Assembly: GCF_000003195.3 (NCBI RefSeq)
Contig: NC_012870.2
Location: 45,853,246 to 45,917,245, forward strand
Source of the DNA: Sorghum bicolor
Taxonomy: Eukaryota; Streptophyta; Magnoliopsida; Poales; Poaceae
Direction: 5' to 3'
DNA: 64,000 bases
Below are positions 1 to 11,167 of this stretch, in pieces; position 1 is the first letter of the stretch, and the number at the start of each line of letters is the position of its first letter. The notes under the pieces were generated by a model that searched no databases, had not been told where the DNA came from, and saw only the letters and a list, made by a program, of their open reading frames with translations. Both the position numbers and the translations under genes were made by a program.

Positions 1-428
1 AGCTAGCTTCTTGTCTTTATTTGTTGATATGGTTAGATGAGGTTGCTTAATATGGTTGGATAATGCCTCTCCTCTCTCCATTTTCATGATTGCTTCTCAA
101 TTTTACAGAGAGAAATGTAAGATTGAATCAATGGTGTGTTCTTGTATATTTATGTAGAGAGAGAAATGTAGATTTGGTTTTTTCAATTATGTGGTACTTT
201 GGTTTTTTACTTCAATATCTCTCCTTATTTCTCAATTAATTTTTTTTTCACATCAATATATTTCTAATGAATTGTGTGTTTCTATAATTATGTTATGTAC
301 TTAGATTTTTTTTACTTATGTAACTTAGGTTTTTTTTTAATCTCAAGCTAAACCATAAACCCTAGCTAATAAACCGTAGATAAATCCTTTGTAAACCTTA
401 GATCATGAATGATGTTTTACAGGTAGTG
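1..428. other. AT-rich leader of the CACTA element
   Basis: No convincing coding frame. The stretch is AT-rich with long T runs and a degenerate direct repeat (agagagaaatgta at about 107 and about 158). It lies just upstream of the transposase relic and is probably the element's 5' non-coding part. A CACTA terminal inverted repeat was not found, so the element's left end is either outside the window or eroded. Confidence 0.4.
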
Positions 429-3050
429 ATGGAGAGGTCATTCTGGATGTATAATTTATCAAGACTAGATCCATCATACATAACTGAGGTCCAGAGGTTT
501 ATTGATGCTGCTAAAAACCATTCTTCAAGAACAAAAAAGACCCACATACAATATCCATGCATGGATTGTAGAAATCCTGTTGTATCTGATGACATTCAAC
601 AAATCCTTACTCATCTGGTCCGTCGAGGATTTATGAAGAATTACTTGATTTGGACAAAGCATGGAGAGGGTAGCTCTACGCCTTATACAACTGGAATTGT
701 TGACAGGTTTGAGTTCATACATGAGACACAACAACCTGATACCGATGGTCTAGCCACTGAACATGTTGTGCCAAATGTTCCTGATCATGGTTTTGCTGGC
801 GAAAATGAAGATGGCACCGAAACTAACATGGCTACAGAAGATGCAGAATTTCTAGAGGCAATGTTGCGTCGTCATGCGGAAGATCCATCAATGTTCTTGA
901 TGAAAGGTATGGAGGCCCTAATGAAGGCAGGAGTAGAGCCTTTGTATGATGAGTCCAAGGGTTGCACCAAAGAGTTCACGACGCTGTGGTCTGTGCTAAA
1001 GTTGTTGGTGTGCAAAGCTAGATGTGGTATTGCTGATGCTGGCTTTGATGCGTTCTTGAGCATTATCGCAGACATGCTTCCTAAGGATAACCAACTGCCT
1101 GGTAACACGTATTATGCAAAGAAGCTAATCAGTCGACTCACAATGGGTATTGGGAAGATCCACGCTTGTAGAAATCACTATATCGTATATTGAGGCGATG
1201 ATTATAGGGAGTTGGACAGCTGTCCCAAGTGTGGTGCAAGTAGGTATAAGATAAATAAAGACTACATAGAGGAAGAGTGTGTTGCCTCTGTGCCTAAGGG
1301 AAAAAACGAAAGAAGGCCCAACAAAAGACCTAGAAGAGTAGTTCAAAACCCACCGACAAAGAAAAGGAAGAAGTAGACTATTATGCGCATAAAAAGATTC
1401 CTGCTTTGGTGATGTGGTACCTTCCTGTGGTTGATCGTTTGAGGTGTTTGTTTGCTAACCCAGAGGATGCCCAACTTATGAGCAGGCATACTTCTGATGA
1501 GCACAAAGACGATGGGAAGCTTTGGCACCCAGCTAATGGCCAGCAGTGGAAAGATTTCAATGAAAACCACTTGCTAATGAACCAAGGAATATTAGGTTTG
1601 CGCTGAGTACTGACGGAATGAATCCATTTGCTGAGAGGAGTAGCTAGCACAACACAAGGACAATAATCCTCACCATCTACAACCTCCCTCCATGGTTGAT
1701 GCAGAAGCGAAAGTATCTTTTACTAACCATCCTTATCTCTAGACCTACACAGCCTGGAGTTGATATAGATGTTTTCTTGGAGCCCTTAATGCAGGACATG
1801 AAGATACTGTGGGAAACAGGTGTTCAAATGTTGGTCGAGTACCGCAAAGAATCATTCACACTGAGAGCAATTATCTTTGTTACCATTAATGACTACCCTG
1901 CTCTCTTTACATTACCAGGGCAGTTCAAGGGAAAGCTTGGTTGTGTGGTCTGCATAGATGGCACCGCTTACGTGTCCCTAACTGCGTCTAAGAAGATAAT
2001 GTACATGAGGCACCGACGTTTTTTATCAAAAGGACACAGGTACCGGCAGAAAAAGATGGATAAGTACTTTGACAATAATAGTGAACTACAGTCTACTGCT
2101 CCATCAGGTAACCGTAAAGGCAATAGAGTTTTCAGCATAGTCAACAATCTCAAATTTGTTTTTGGAAAGAAGAGAAAAGAAGCAAACTCGTGCTCGTCCA
2201 GAGGCGTCTATAGTAGAGGGGTACTTAACCGAAGAGGCCATAGAGTCTGGAGGTCTATTCTGCAATAGGGTCCTAAAAGACCAGGTTGCAATAGGTTTGC
2301 CTCCGTCATGACACGAGGGTAGGCTGAATGGAAGAGGTAGGATGGGAAAGAAATCATACGTCCCAAAAGATTACAATTCACTCCTCAAAGCACATCACAG
2401 TCTCATGCATCAACTCTCGATAATAGAGCCTTTGATCAATCTACACATTAAGGAGCTTTAAAAACATAATCATGGGCACATGGATGAATGGATAATGAAG
2501 GAACATAAGAATCAATTCACCCCATGGCTAACGGAGTAGGACAATCCAGTTGGGGAAACACTCGAGGATCGCACCATCAAGGTCTTAGCATCTGGGCCAT
2601 CACGCCAGGTCACGACTTGGTAAACCTATGACATTAGTGGCTTCACGTTCTGTACCAAGTCCAAGGACCAAAAGAGCATGGCACAAAATAGTGGTGTTTG
2701 ATGCGACGCATTAGACTCTGAAACTGGTGAGGAAACAACTTACTTTGGCTTCGTTGAGGACATATGGGAACTAGACTATGGTATAATTCAAATCTCTATA
2801 TTTCGGTGTCAATGGGTTGAAGACAAACATGTCACAGTGGACAACTATGGGGTTAGATTTCTAGATCTAAGCAAGGTAGGCTACAAAGATGAGCCATGGA
2901 TAATAGCTAACCGTGCTGCATAGGTCTTCTATACTGAGCAGGTCCTCTCTCCTGATGATAAGAAGAAAATTACCGACCATCCAAAGCATGTAGTTTTCCT
3001 TGGGCCATGCAAATTTGTGAGTGAAGGAAAAAAATATGGGGCCAGAGGAC
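429..3050 (+). pseudogene. CACTA (En/Spm) transposase, decayed
   Basis: Relic of a cut-and-paste DNA transposase that in intact form binds the ends of a CACTA element. Starting at MERSFWMY (429), the first 75 residues match the transposase-associated domain (WMY start, YPCMDCRN zinc-like motif). Tnp2-type segments follow: DSCPKCGASRYKI near 1215, the LFANPEDAQL and DDGKLWHPA region near 1450-1540, LSTDGMNPF near 1605, then NLPPWLMQKRKYLL and the FVTINDYPA and MYMRHRRFL region to about 2030. A DUF4218-like block (LLKAHHSLMHQLSI) lies near 2375, and a DUF4216-like block (TYFGFVEDIWELDY, VDNYGVRFLDL) at 2740-2870. Several frameshifts and stops break the frame (for example after 1193, 1373 and 1605), so it cannot make an active enzyme. 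An earlier in-frame ATG exists at 405, but the 429 start fits the family better. Confidence 0.88.
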
Positions 3051-3220
3051 TTGAACCCTGCCCATCAACCTTGGACTACTCAAGAGAAATCAATCAAGTT
3101 ACGGAAGTTTTTTGACTATAGAATATAGAATATCGGTAGGGCTATTTAATAAGAGTAAAATTGAAAGATTATTTTTAATTACTCACTTTTTAGTTACCAT
3201 AATTTCTATCTGAACTTCAG

Positions 3221-3271
3221 ATTTTTTAGGTACGGACGGAGTAATAGTTTTTTAGGTACCGACGGACGGAG
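3221..3271. repeat. Duplicated Stowaway-MITE terminus relic
   Basis: The block TTTTTTAGGTAC followed by GACGGAGTA occurs twice in tandem here. It resembles the inward end of Stowaway MITEs (compare the complete one at 5414). No matching left terminus was found, so it is a fragment. It lies immediately 5' of the TATA box of the GH5 gene. Confidence 0.45.
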
Positions 3272-3283
3272 TATATATATATA
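3272..3283 (+). promoter_or_regulatory. TATA box of the GH5 gene
   Basis: TATATATATATA run directly before the first exon. Plant transcription normally starts about 30 bp downstream, here about 3305-3313. That would skip the ATG at 3294 and favour the next in-frame ATG at 3321. Confidence 0.5.
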
Positions 3284-3320
3284 GGCGAGTGTCATGGTTA
3301 GTTTCGTGGTCATCTGCACG

Positions 3321-6300
3321 ATGACGAGTGCGGAGACCCATCTCCTCTGCCGCGTGCGACTCGCGCTTCTCCTCCTCCTCGTTTGCTCTTGGTGGCTCCT
3401 CCCCCGGTCCGATGCCAGGAGGACGCTGGTGGCGCCGGGGCTTCCCATCCGCGCTGTGAACCTCGGCGGCTGGCTCCTGACGGAGGGCTGGATATTGCCA
3501 TCCCTCTTCGATGACATTCCGAACAAAGACCTACTGGTTGGTACCTTAATTTCTTCTTGCTGTAAATGATTCCTGCAAAATGCAAATGATCATCGCCCTA
3601 CCACCATATGTAGTCCACTGCTGCATATATAGATGACGATGTTAACTACTACTATCATTGCTGAATCCTGCAACTAATTAATTAACGTACATAACGTCCG
3701 CCTCCAAACAAATTGTACAGGATGGCACCCAGCTCCAGTTCAAGTCCGTGACACAGAACAGGTACCTCGTCGCTGACCAGGGCGGCGGCGCGGCCATCCT
3801 CGCCGACCGGGTCCAGGCGTCCGGCTGGGAGACCTTCAAGGTTGTTATTATTACTACCCCTATATTAATCAGTTGATGGTTGGTCAGAACTGTGCATATG
3901 TAGCTTGGGTGTGGAGGATTTAACCAAACGACGCATGCTGCAGCTGTGGAGGATTAACGAGACCACGTTCAACTTGCGCGTCTTCGGCAACCAGTTCGTG
4001 GGCGTCAACAGCACCGCCGGAGTCGTGGCGACGGCCAACACGCCGGGGCCCTCGGAGACGTTCCAGCTCGTGCGCTGGAACAGCGACAAGAGCCGAGTGC
4101 GCATCAGGGCGCCCAATGGCCTCTTCTTGCAGGTAATTAAACAGCCACTAGGATTGGGCAATTGCATGTGCAAGGACACCAAGTTGCCTGCACGCATATG
4201 GCCGGCCTATACTATGTCGCGCATTGCTAGCTACGTACGTTCCGCGAAGTCACATTTGGTATGCTATATAAATTTGGATTCGTGCGCTGACGGCGATTTG
4301 TGCCGGCCCACGGAGGTCAGAACAACTGGAGAGTCTAACATTCTGCGCGTGACTAGTTACTGGTGAGCAAGCTTAAATTACCTTACGGTCCAAATTATAT
4401 CTTCATAAACATGATCTCAACCTAATGTTTCATGTGGTACTTGGTTCATTTGAAAATATATATAGGATCCCCACATATTTCAAAATCCAAATCTAGCTGG
4501 ACTGTAAACAACAGTTGGCCCCACCTTTAATTTGGTATAAATTTTGTTTCACACAAACTATATAGTTGTTGGATTTTCATTTATTATAAACCGTTTCAAA
4601 GGCTTATTAGAACTTTGTTTTCTACGAAAGAATATAGCATATATAGGTGAAATTAGGAATCAAATTCTTGTTTTGGAGACAGTGTTAAGAAAGACCACAC
4701 CGTATTGGAATGGAAGGCGAGTAGAATAACCTGTAGTTAGCACAAAAATTAACTCTGTTAGTCTAATTAAGATCCAATTTGATTCCGGCCTTGTTCAGTT
4801 CACCCAAAAATTAAAAACTTTTTAAGATTCCTTATCGCATCGAATCTTGCGGCACATGCATGCAGCATTAAATATAGATGAAAATAAAAACTAATTAAAC
4901 AGTTTGCTTATAAATCGCGAGATAAATCTTTTGAGCCTAGTTAGTAGCCCGAACCAAAATGTTTTTTGGAACTAAACCAGGCCTCAAACAAGTGGGCTAG
5001 TAGTGCCGTAGTGGCGTACTGCTACTACCCTGCTGATAATTAATGAGGATCAAAGTCAGAATTATATTATGTTCAAAGCCAATAGTATATATTATCCTGT
5101 CATGTTCATCTGAACTTTTCTAGTTGTATTTCAGTTTTTTTTTCTCCAATTTCCAATATATGTAGGCCAAGACCATGGAATCGGTGACAGCAGACCACAA
5201 AGAGGACACAGACTGGGGTGACGATGACCCATCAGTTTTTCTGACGAATAATGTGGGCGGCTTACAAGGGGAGTACCAGATATGCAACGGCTATGGCATA
5301 ACAGAGGCGACACAAGTACTCAGGGTAAGGCTTCATTAGCATGCATGGTTGAATTATGTATATGCAATAATAAACCGCGGGCAGGGGACCGGCACACATG
5401 CACTTGCCGTATACTCCCTCCGTCCTAAAAAGAGTGTCGTTTTAAACTTTCAGACATTTTATTTGATCATTCGTCTTATTTAAATTTTTTACATAAATAT
5501 TATATATTTTATTAAGACTTATTTTATCATTAGAGATACTTTGGTCATGATTAATTTATTTTGTAATTTATATAAAATTTTTGAATAAGACGAACGGTCA
5601 AACGCAATATCTCAAAGTCAAAAACATCACTCTTTTTGGGACGGAGGGAGTACTTATTAATTAGGTTGCTTGGCATGTGTCGATCCCGACTGAACCTTAC
5701 TTTATTAAAAACTCCCTTTTTTATTATTATTATCGATTAATAGTACCCTTTCAGCTCAGCTTTGACTAGTCATCTGCTCCTTGCTTGTGTTGATTGTTTA
5801 TTTCAGAACCACTGGAGCACATACATAAATGAGAGCGACTTTAGCTTCGTCGCATCAAGCGGACTGAACGCGGTGAGAATCCCAGTGGGATGGTGGATTG
5901 CCAGTGACCCCTACCCTCCACATCCTTTCGTTGGAGGATCTCTCCAGGCCTTGGATAACGCATTCAGCTGGGCAGAGTAAGTATATATATATATATACCG
6001 AGGGAGAGTATACTACTACGTACATGATGAGATGTATATATATCATCATTCCATTCGTATCTCTCTAGAATTCAATCAATATATAACTGAACAACGCATG
6101 CATGCACATGCACATGCACAGGAAGTACAAGTTGGGTGTTATTGTGGACTTGCACGCTGCACCGGGGTCACAGAACCCGTTTGAGCACAGCGCAACCAGA
6201 GACGGGTCGCAGGAGTGGGGCACCACCGATGCAAACATCGCTCAGACAGTGCAAGTCATCGATTTCCTCGCGTCAAGGTCGTACTACGTCGATCAGATTC

Positions 6301-7610
6301 ATAAATAAATTAAATAAAATCTAGTACTAGCAATTTAAATAAACCCATTATTTTTATTTGCCGTTTTGGTTATTACTAATGTAGTATCGATCGATCATTT
6401 ATTGGATGTATATATGTGTACAGGTATGCGAGCAGCCCTAGCCTCCTGGCAGTGGAGCTACTGAACGAGCCATTGGCGCCGGGCGCCACCCTGTCCAGCC
6501 TGACCAAGTACTACCAGGAAGGCTACAACGCCGTGCGGCGGCACACATCCGCGGCGTATGTGATCATGTCCAACAGGCTATCCGCAGACGCGACGGAGCT
6601 CCTCCAGTTCGCCGGAGGCTTCTCGGGCGCCGTCCTCGACGTGCACTACTACAACCTGTTTAGCAGCGTCTTCAACAGCCTCACGGTGGAGCAGAACATC
6701 GACTTCGTGAGGAACAACCGCTCCACCGACATCGCCACCGTCACCAACCAGAATGGACGCCCTCTCACGTTCGTGGGTACGCTAACAACGCCGACCACTT
6801 TGCTGGCACACTTGTGTTTGCGAAAAAAGTCTACATAACCCCTTCATCAACTATATAGTGGACCACTTTATCCCTAAGCTATAAAATCGGATTTTCTACC
6901 CCTGAACTTTCCAAAACCGGTTAAATAACCCGCTCAAGCGGTTCTGCACGGTGGTTTTGCTACACTAACGGTGAATCTTTGAAAAAACATAGTAAGTCGC
7001 TGAAAAATAATAAAATAAAAATCTAAATTTATTACAATTCTAGATCTATACAGTGAATATATAATATAATATACTTCAGTACAAAATTTCTATTGTACCT
7101 TCAGACTTATGAATTATTATAGTTAATTAATTAAGCATATAAATCTCAAGGTACATTAAACTTATTTGCAGTGGCACATATACTCACAATGCAAACTTTA
7201 TTATAGAGTCTAAAATTATTTATTAACTCGAACAATGTAGACTTAAAGTCTAAATAAGACTTGAAGTCTTATTTTTTATACCTCTTTATTGAATAAATAT
7301 GCTACCACATTAGCAAAATAACATAAATATAGTTAATTATTTTGGACTCTATGATAGAGTCTTGCATTGTGAGTGCCCTATGTATATTTGATTTGTACGT
7401 AATTTACTACTATTTATTACAGGGGAGTGGGTAGCCGAGTGGGACGTGCAAGGTGCGAATAAGACGGACTACCAGAGGTTTGCGCAAGTGCAGCAGGATG
7501 TATACGGGCGAGCTACTTTTGGATGGTCCTATTGGACGCTCAAGAATGTCAATAACCATTGGAGTATGCAGTGGATGATCCAAAATGGATACATCTCACT
7601 TAAAAGCTAG
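3321..7610 (+). CDS. GH5 beta-glucosidase/exo-1,3-beta-glucanase-like, fascin-like insert
   Basis: Likely secreted glycoside hydrolase family 5 enzyme acting on beta-glucans or beta-glucosides at the cell wall; rice GH5BG has the same architecture. Exons by GT-AG junctions and frame: 3321-3536, 3721-3840, 3944-4132, 5166-5324, 5807-5976, 6122-6277, 6424-6776, 7423-7610 (TAG). The product is 516 residues, or 525 if ATG 3294 is used. Residues 14-27 are a hydrophobic signal-peptide core ending near SDA. The [18 protein letters not shown] motif follows, then a beta-trefoil fascin-like region (about 72-215, [16 protein letters not shown]), then the GH5 barrel: [27 protein letters not shown] with acid/base Glu352, [13 protein letters not shown] with nucleophile Glu456, and FGWSYW. 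All GH5 signature residues are present with no frameshift, so it is probably functional. It is the only intact host gene seen. Substrate is inferred from family only. Confidence 0.9.
4787..4983. mobile_element. MITE-like insert in GH5 intron 3
   Basis: Short AT-rich block bounded by GGCCTTGTTCAGTTC and, inverted, GGAACTAAACCAGGCC (two mismatches). Its interior (CATGCATG, TTTTGAGCCTAGTTAG) resembles a very common grass MITE. Target duplication is unclear. The rest of intron 3 (4133-5165) shows nothing recognisable. Confidence 0.6.
5414..5650. mobile_element. Stowaway MITE in GH5 intron 4
   Basis: A 237-bp element with nearly perfect terminal inverted repeats: CTCCCTCCGTCC...AAAAAGAGTG on the left and CACTCTTTTTGGGACGGAGGGAG on the right (one extra base in the arm). 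It is flanked by the TA dinucleotide on both sides (5412-5413 and 5651-5652), the target duplication of Stowaway/Tc1-mariner-type MITEs. It sits wholly in the intron and does not affect splice sites. Confidence 0.9.
7172..7378. mobile_element. MITE-like insert in GH5 intron 7
   Basis: Bounded by inverted ends GGCACATATACTCACAATGC and GCATTGTGAGTGCC, extending into paired TATAGAGTC / GACTCTATGATAGAGTC segments, with an AT-rich interior. Size and structure fit a MITE. The 5' part of the same intron (6840-7000) holds an unrelated low-complexity stretch without a recognised family. Confidence 0.65.
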
Positions 7611-7737
7611 ATATATACAGACCAAGTGAACTAATTAAATAGTAACACAAAGAAGTCGTAATGGGAAAATAAATTACGTATATATATGTATGCAATGTGC
7701 AGTGGCACAAGTGGATGCAATGGGCCGGGGAGAAACT

Positions 7738-7879
7738 CCTACACCAAATTTGTCTTCTACATGACGTCCTGAGAATACTCAAATAAATTTGTACGTCAGT
7801 GGTAGTTGACGATTTTACTCGTTATTTTTGGATGTTTGTTATGAAGAGCAAAGATGGGAATTTTCGTATGCTCGAGATT
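7738..7879 (+). pseudogene. Copia integrase fragment
   Basis: Reads SVVVDDFTRYFWMFVMKSKD, the Copia integrase core motif around the first catalytic Asp, ending at TGA 7880. The preceding bases (ST, stop, RP...) resemble the STSRPLELLHMDL motif normally just upstream, with an internal deletion and a frame change. No LTR is attached. It lies about 130 bp past the GH5 stop codon, so its original insertion trimmed the gene's 3' flank. Bases 7611-7737 are the presumed 3' UTR of the GH5 gene with no other feature. Confidence 0.6.
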
Positions 7880-7882
7880 TGA

Positions 7883-8074
7883 TTTGTCGATTCACAGGCA
7901 CTATCCTGTCGGTATGCCTAAGTAGTAGATTGTCGGCACACAAATGCGCAAGCTACGAACTAGATGGTGACGCAAGACATAGACAAAGATGTTATTTAGG
8001 TTCGGCCACCGTAAGAGCATAATACCTACGTTCTGTGTCTAATTATAATGATATGAGGCATAATTAGATGAGTC
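7883..8074. other. Unassigned repeat-like DNA
   Basis: No gene. Begins near CACTATCCTGTCGG and includes a GGTTCGGCCACC motif of the kind seen in CACTA subterminal DNA, but no matching inverted end was seen. It is treated as unclassified repetitive sequence leading into the tandem duplication. Confidence 0.25.
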
Positions 8075-8164
8075 GAGAGGAGGGTCCCTTGGCCCACCTT
8101 ATATAGTCCGGGGGACAAAGTTACAAATCTATAAACTAATTCTAGTCAGTTATAATTGTCATAG

Positions 8165-9145
8165 TGTTGGGTACCATATAGAGGGATACCCAAATCAGAG
8201 GAATAAAAATCGCAAAAAAAAGATAAGGCAAACACCTGAGATTACCTGGGCTCGGGCGCGGGTTCCGTCTCGCCCGACTCCTTGGCCTCGGGCGCAAGCT
8301 ACGGCTCGTCCGACCCCTTGGCCTCGGGCGCAAGTTCCGCCTCGCCCGACCCCTCTTGGGCTCGGGCGCAAACGGCGCCTCACACGAGCCCTCATCTCGG
8401 AGCCAGGCTTCCAACGCACGATGGCCGTACTCTCGATGTAACATACGCTATGACCTCCATGCTACGGCAGGACATGGCAGCGACTATTCCAACCACCCCG
8501 ACCACTGTGTAGCCTTACCTCTTTCACTGTGAAGTACCGCCTCACAGTAAAAGAGGTATGGAGGAGATTAACCTGCGTCACTGTGGCTGTCTTCTCTTAC
8601 TGTTACAGGACAACGCTACAGTATCACCGACCCGACCCCCACGATCTCAACAGGGCTCGGCGCCCCCCACAGGAGCAACCATGCTGTTAGCCATGCCCCA
8701 ATGATGAGATGGGCAAGCCTCCACAGGGTCGGAACTGTGGCATTCACCATTTACAAGAAGTAGATCACCAGTCAACACATGTAAGAATCCTGTGGCCCCT
8801 TGATACTATAAAAGGAGAGCCAGGGCACACATCCAAGACAGGCTCACAACATTAGAACTCAAAGCAAGACCACACACACATCCCAGAGTGGCAAGTACCG
8901 CTCTGTCCACTATATAAAGTCGAGACTTGGGACTTAGCCCTCTCTCGCAACTAGTTTGTACACCCCTACTACAAGCACTCTCAGGTGCAAGGCAATACAG
9001 ACTCCGACTCTCACACTGGACGTAGGGCACAATTAGCCCGAACCAATATAACTCTCTATGTTCCACTTGCATCACCATTCGGGTATAGGAGGGCACGCAG
9101 ACTTATCACTCGTTAGTGCCTAGACGACGAGTCTAGACGCCGACA
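8165..9145 (+). mobile_element. Gypsy solo LTR with CATAG target duplication
   Basis: 981-bp LTR starting TGTTGGGTACC and ending CGCCGACA. It is flanked by exact 5-bp duplications CATAG at 8160-8164 and 9146-9150. The interior has the CTCGGGCGC / CGCCCGAC repeats (8243-8375) common in several grass gypsy LTRs, and a TATA-like CTATAAAAGG near 8808. No internal coding sequence remains, so it is the product of LTR-LTR recombination. Strand is assigned from the TATA direction. Confidence 0.88.
8243..8375. repeat. GC-rich tandem repeat inside the solo LTR
   Basis: Three to four imperfect units of about 40-50 bp with the core CTTGGCCTCGGGCGCAAG ... CTCGCCCGACC. The high CpG content contrasts with the AT-rich surroundings. 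Frames through it are shadows and are not genes. Confidence 0.7.
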
Positions 9146-9249
9146 CATAGATAGTTCGATATCAATTTCGATTCTAACCAACCAGGATCTTGCTTGATCT
9201 GCACGTCTGGCTTTCTTGCGTGAAAGTCCAAGTAGATGGATCAAGCTAC

Positions 9250-9438
9250 GAGAGGGGGTCCCTTGCCCCCACCTTATATAGTCCGGAGGAAAAGTTACAA
9301 ATCAAGAAACTAATTCTAGTCAGTTACAATTGTCATAGATAGTTTGATATGAATTTCTATTCTAACCGACCAGGATCTTGTTTGATCTCCATGTCCGGCT
9401 TCTTTGAATGAAACTCCAAGTAGATGGATCAAGCTACG
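9250..9438. repeat. 189-bp tandem duplication, copy 2 (empty site)
   Basis: Uninterrupted partner of copy 1. It reads straight through GTCATAGATAG where copy 1 holds the solo LTR, with a single CATAG. From 9439 to about 9526 no feature is recognised. Confidence 0.85.
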
Positions 9439-9526
9439 AATCATCTTGTAATGGGCCAATCCTCTCGGCCCAAGCCTGATCGTAAGGGTATAGGGATTTA
9501 TAACCCAACAGCTAGTCCTCGAGCAC

Positions 9527-9737
9527 TATGTATTGTGATGCAATACGCCATCTTGAGCTTCTTCGACCAACATAAACTGTAAATAGATATGCAAGAAAGA
9601 GATGAACCCCTTGGGCTCTCGGTACCTTATATTTATAGGAGGATTACATCAAGGTTTACAACAAACCTTTTCTCAATAATTAAAGGACACGTCTCCAACT
9701 ACAACTCTACAATATGGAAACATATCATTATCTAACA
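9527..9737 (-). repeat. Copia element B, 3' LTR (left edge uncertain)
   Basis: On the minus strand the LTR begins TGTTAGATAATG at 9737, right after a polypurine tract (GAGATTGTGGGAGGG, 9738-9752). The outer edge is a guess, as no second LTR copy is in the window to define it. Confidence 0.45.
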
Positions 9738-9750
9738 CCCTCCCACAATC

Positions 9751-9931
9751 TCAACCACTAACAAGATTGAGATTGAATCTGAACTCGCGGAACTTTGTTG
9801 TTGTAATCGGTTTAGTAAACCTGTCGGCCACCTGATCACCAGTGTGAATGAATCGAATATCGAGCAGCTTCTGCACCACTCGTTCATGCACAAAATGAAA
9901 ATCAATTTCTATATGCTTCGTTCTTGCATGG
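9751..9931 (-). pseudogene. Copia pol C-terminus (part 2, after element A)
   Basis: Minus-strand C-terminal end of a Copia polyprotein: RNase H tail [18 protein letters not shown], then [12 protein letters not shown], ending LNLVSG and TGA at 9751. It continues directly from the segment at 18236-19180 once element A and one copy of its CATGG duplication are removed. In intact form it would be the end of the RT/RNase H polyprotein used for reverse transcription. Confidence 0.9.
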
Positions 9932-11153
9932 TGTTGGGTATTTTAAATGCAAACAGAAAAATCCACGGATACTGATGTAGCTTTCACTCGGGAGTATTCC
10001 AGAGTATCGATTTTCCACAAGGAACGTGAGTGTAATAATTAAGATTCAAGATCGCCCTAGGATAACTATATAATTATTTTTTGGTGGGAAGAGAGGAAGT
10101 TTCCTGAGAGTTCTCTAGTTGATCTGAATTACTTCAAAGATTATTTATTTCGGGACATCAGAACACTAACCACAGAAAGAGATGAGAAGGGGGCTAGGAA
10201 GCTCTGACTACGGTCCTACAAACACCGATCCGAACGAGGTGGAATACGTCAACCGTTAGGGCTGTCACTACCCTAGGGTTACCACAACAATCCGCAGGAT
10301 TGGGTGCAATTCCAGGTAATTGCAAGACTAAACACCACGTCTAATCTATTAATTACTACTCTAGCGTTGCAAAGACTAGAGCACTTGATGCAAGCGGGAA
10401 TCCAATAAATAACTTGAATGTAAATAAAAGTAATTAAAGAACTCAGGAATTATGAATTGAAGAACTTGGAGAACGATGAAGAACGAACCAGTTGCTGCAA
10501 AAGTACAATGTTGAGGAAGATCCGACAGATCTGGCTCCTCCTCCACTCTCCTCTTCTCTCTCCCTATTTTCTAGATTACAATTAGAACTAACTAGAACTA
10601 GAACTAGATGAACTAGAACTAGAAATAGATGAACTATAGGGATCCTCTCTACTTGGATAAATAATTGAAACCCTAACTTTGATTCTGTAGAAGAGATATC
10701 CTCTCTAGGGGCCAGGGGGCCTGCTTATATAGCCCTTCCAAATGAACGTGGGCCGTCGGATCAAACCGACATTAATCGCACGGTTTTCCTTAATCCTTTA
10801 GGTCGGTGGAGCATAATCCGCGAGGCGGAGCCTGATTGGCTCTTGTAGCAGGGCGGGCGCCCTAGGGGGGAGGGCGAGCGCCCTGCCCCCGGGCCCGCTC
10901 GGCCTCCCGTTCGTTTCCGTGGCTTCTGCAGTCTTCTAGATGATAGAAAATTGCCGCACACATTAATATCTCTATGTAAACCCGATGTGTGGGCCTTTCC
11001 TCCGTATTTTCTGATAACCCCCTATAGAAATAGACAAACACCAAAACTCATGGAATTCTGTCAGATAAAACCCTAAGTCTAGGTGTTAGTTGCATTTGAA
11101 TCCTTTTCTTTATTTATTTGATGATTATATTCGGTACTTAAGGACCGTCAACA
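9932..11153 (-). repeat. Element A 3' LTR
   Basis: 1,222 bp. On the element strand it starts TGTTGACGGTCCTTAAGTAC and ends in TTTAAAATACCCAACA. It contains tandem AACTAGAACTAG repeats (about 10583-10630) and the shared U3 block with GGGCGCCC-rich DNA. Confidence 0.92.
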
Positions 11154-11167
11154 AGCTCCCCCAAGCT
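11154..11167 (-). promoter_or_regulatory. Element A polypurine tract
   Basis: Element-strand AAGCTTGGGGGAGCT immediately before the 3' LTR: the plus-strand primer site for reverse transcription. Confidence 0.8.

Larger units (their letters stand above)
8075..9249. repeat. 189-bp tandem duplication, copy 1 (interrupted)
   Basis: Copy 1 consists of 8075-8164 plus 9151-9249, split by the solo LTR at 8165-9145. It aligns over its whole length with copy 2 (9250-9438): GTCCCTTGGCCCACC, CTTATATAGTCCG, CTAATTCTAGTCAGTTA, AACCAACCAGGATCTTG, AGATGGATCAAGCTACGA. Copy 2 is therefore an internal control showing the sequence before insertion. Confidence 0.85.

Noticed and set aside
7883..8074. CACTATCC as a CACTA transposon end
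   Set aside because: No inverted partner or 3-bp duplication seen; a short match expected by chance.
8243..8375. Regularly spaced repeats as a CRISPR-like array
   Set aside because: Units are contiguous imperfect tandem copies without unique spacers, in plant LTR DNA.
8142..8512. Arg/Pro- and Ala/Ser-rich frames on both strands
   Set aside because: Produced by the CG-rich tandem repeat inside the solo LTR; repeat-driven, no start or domain.
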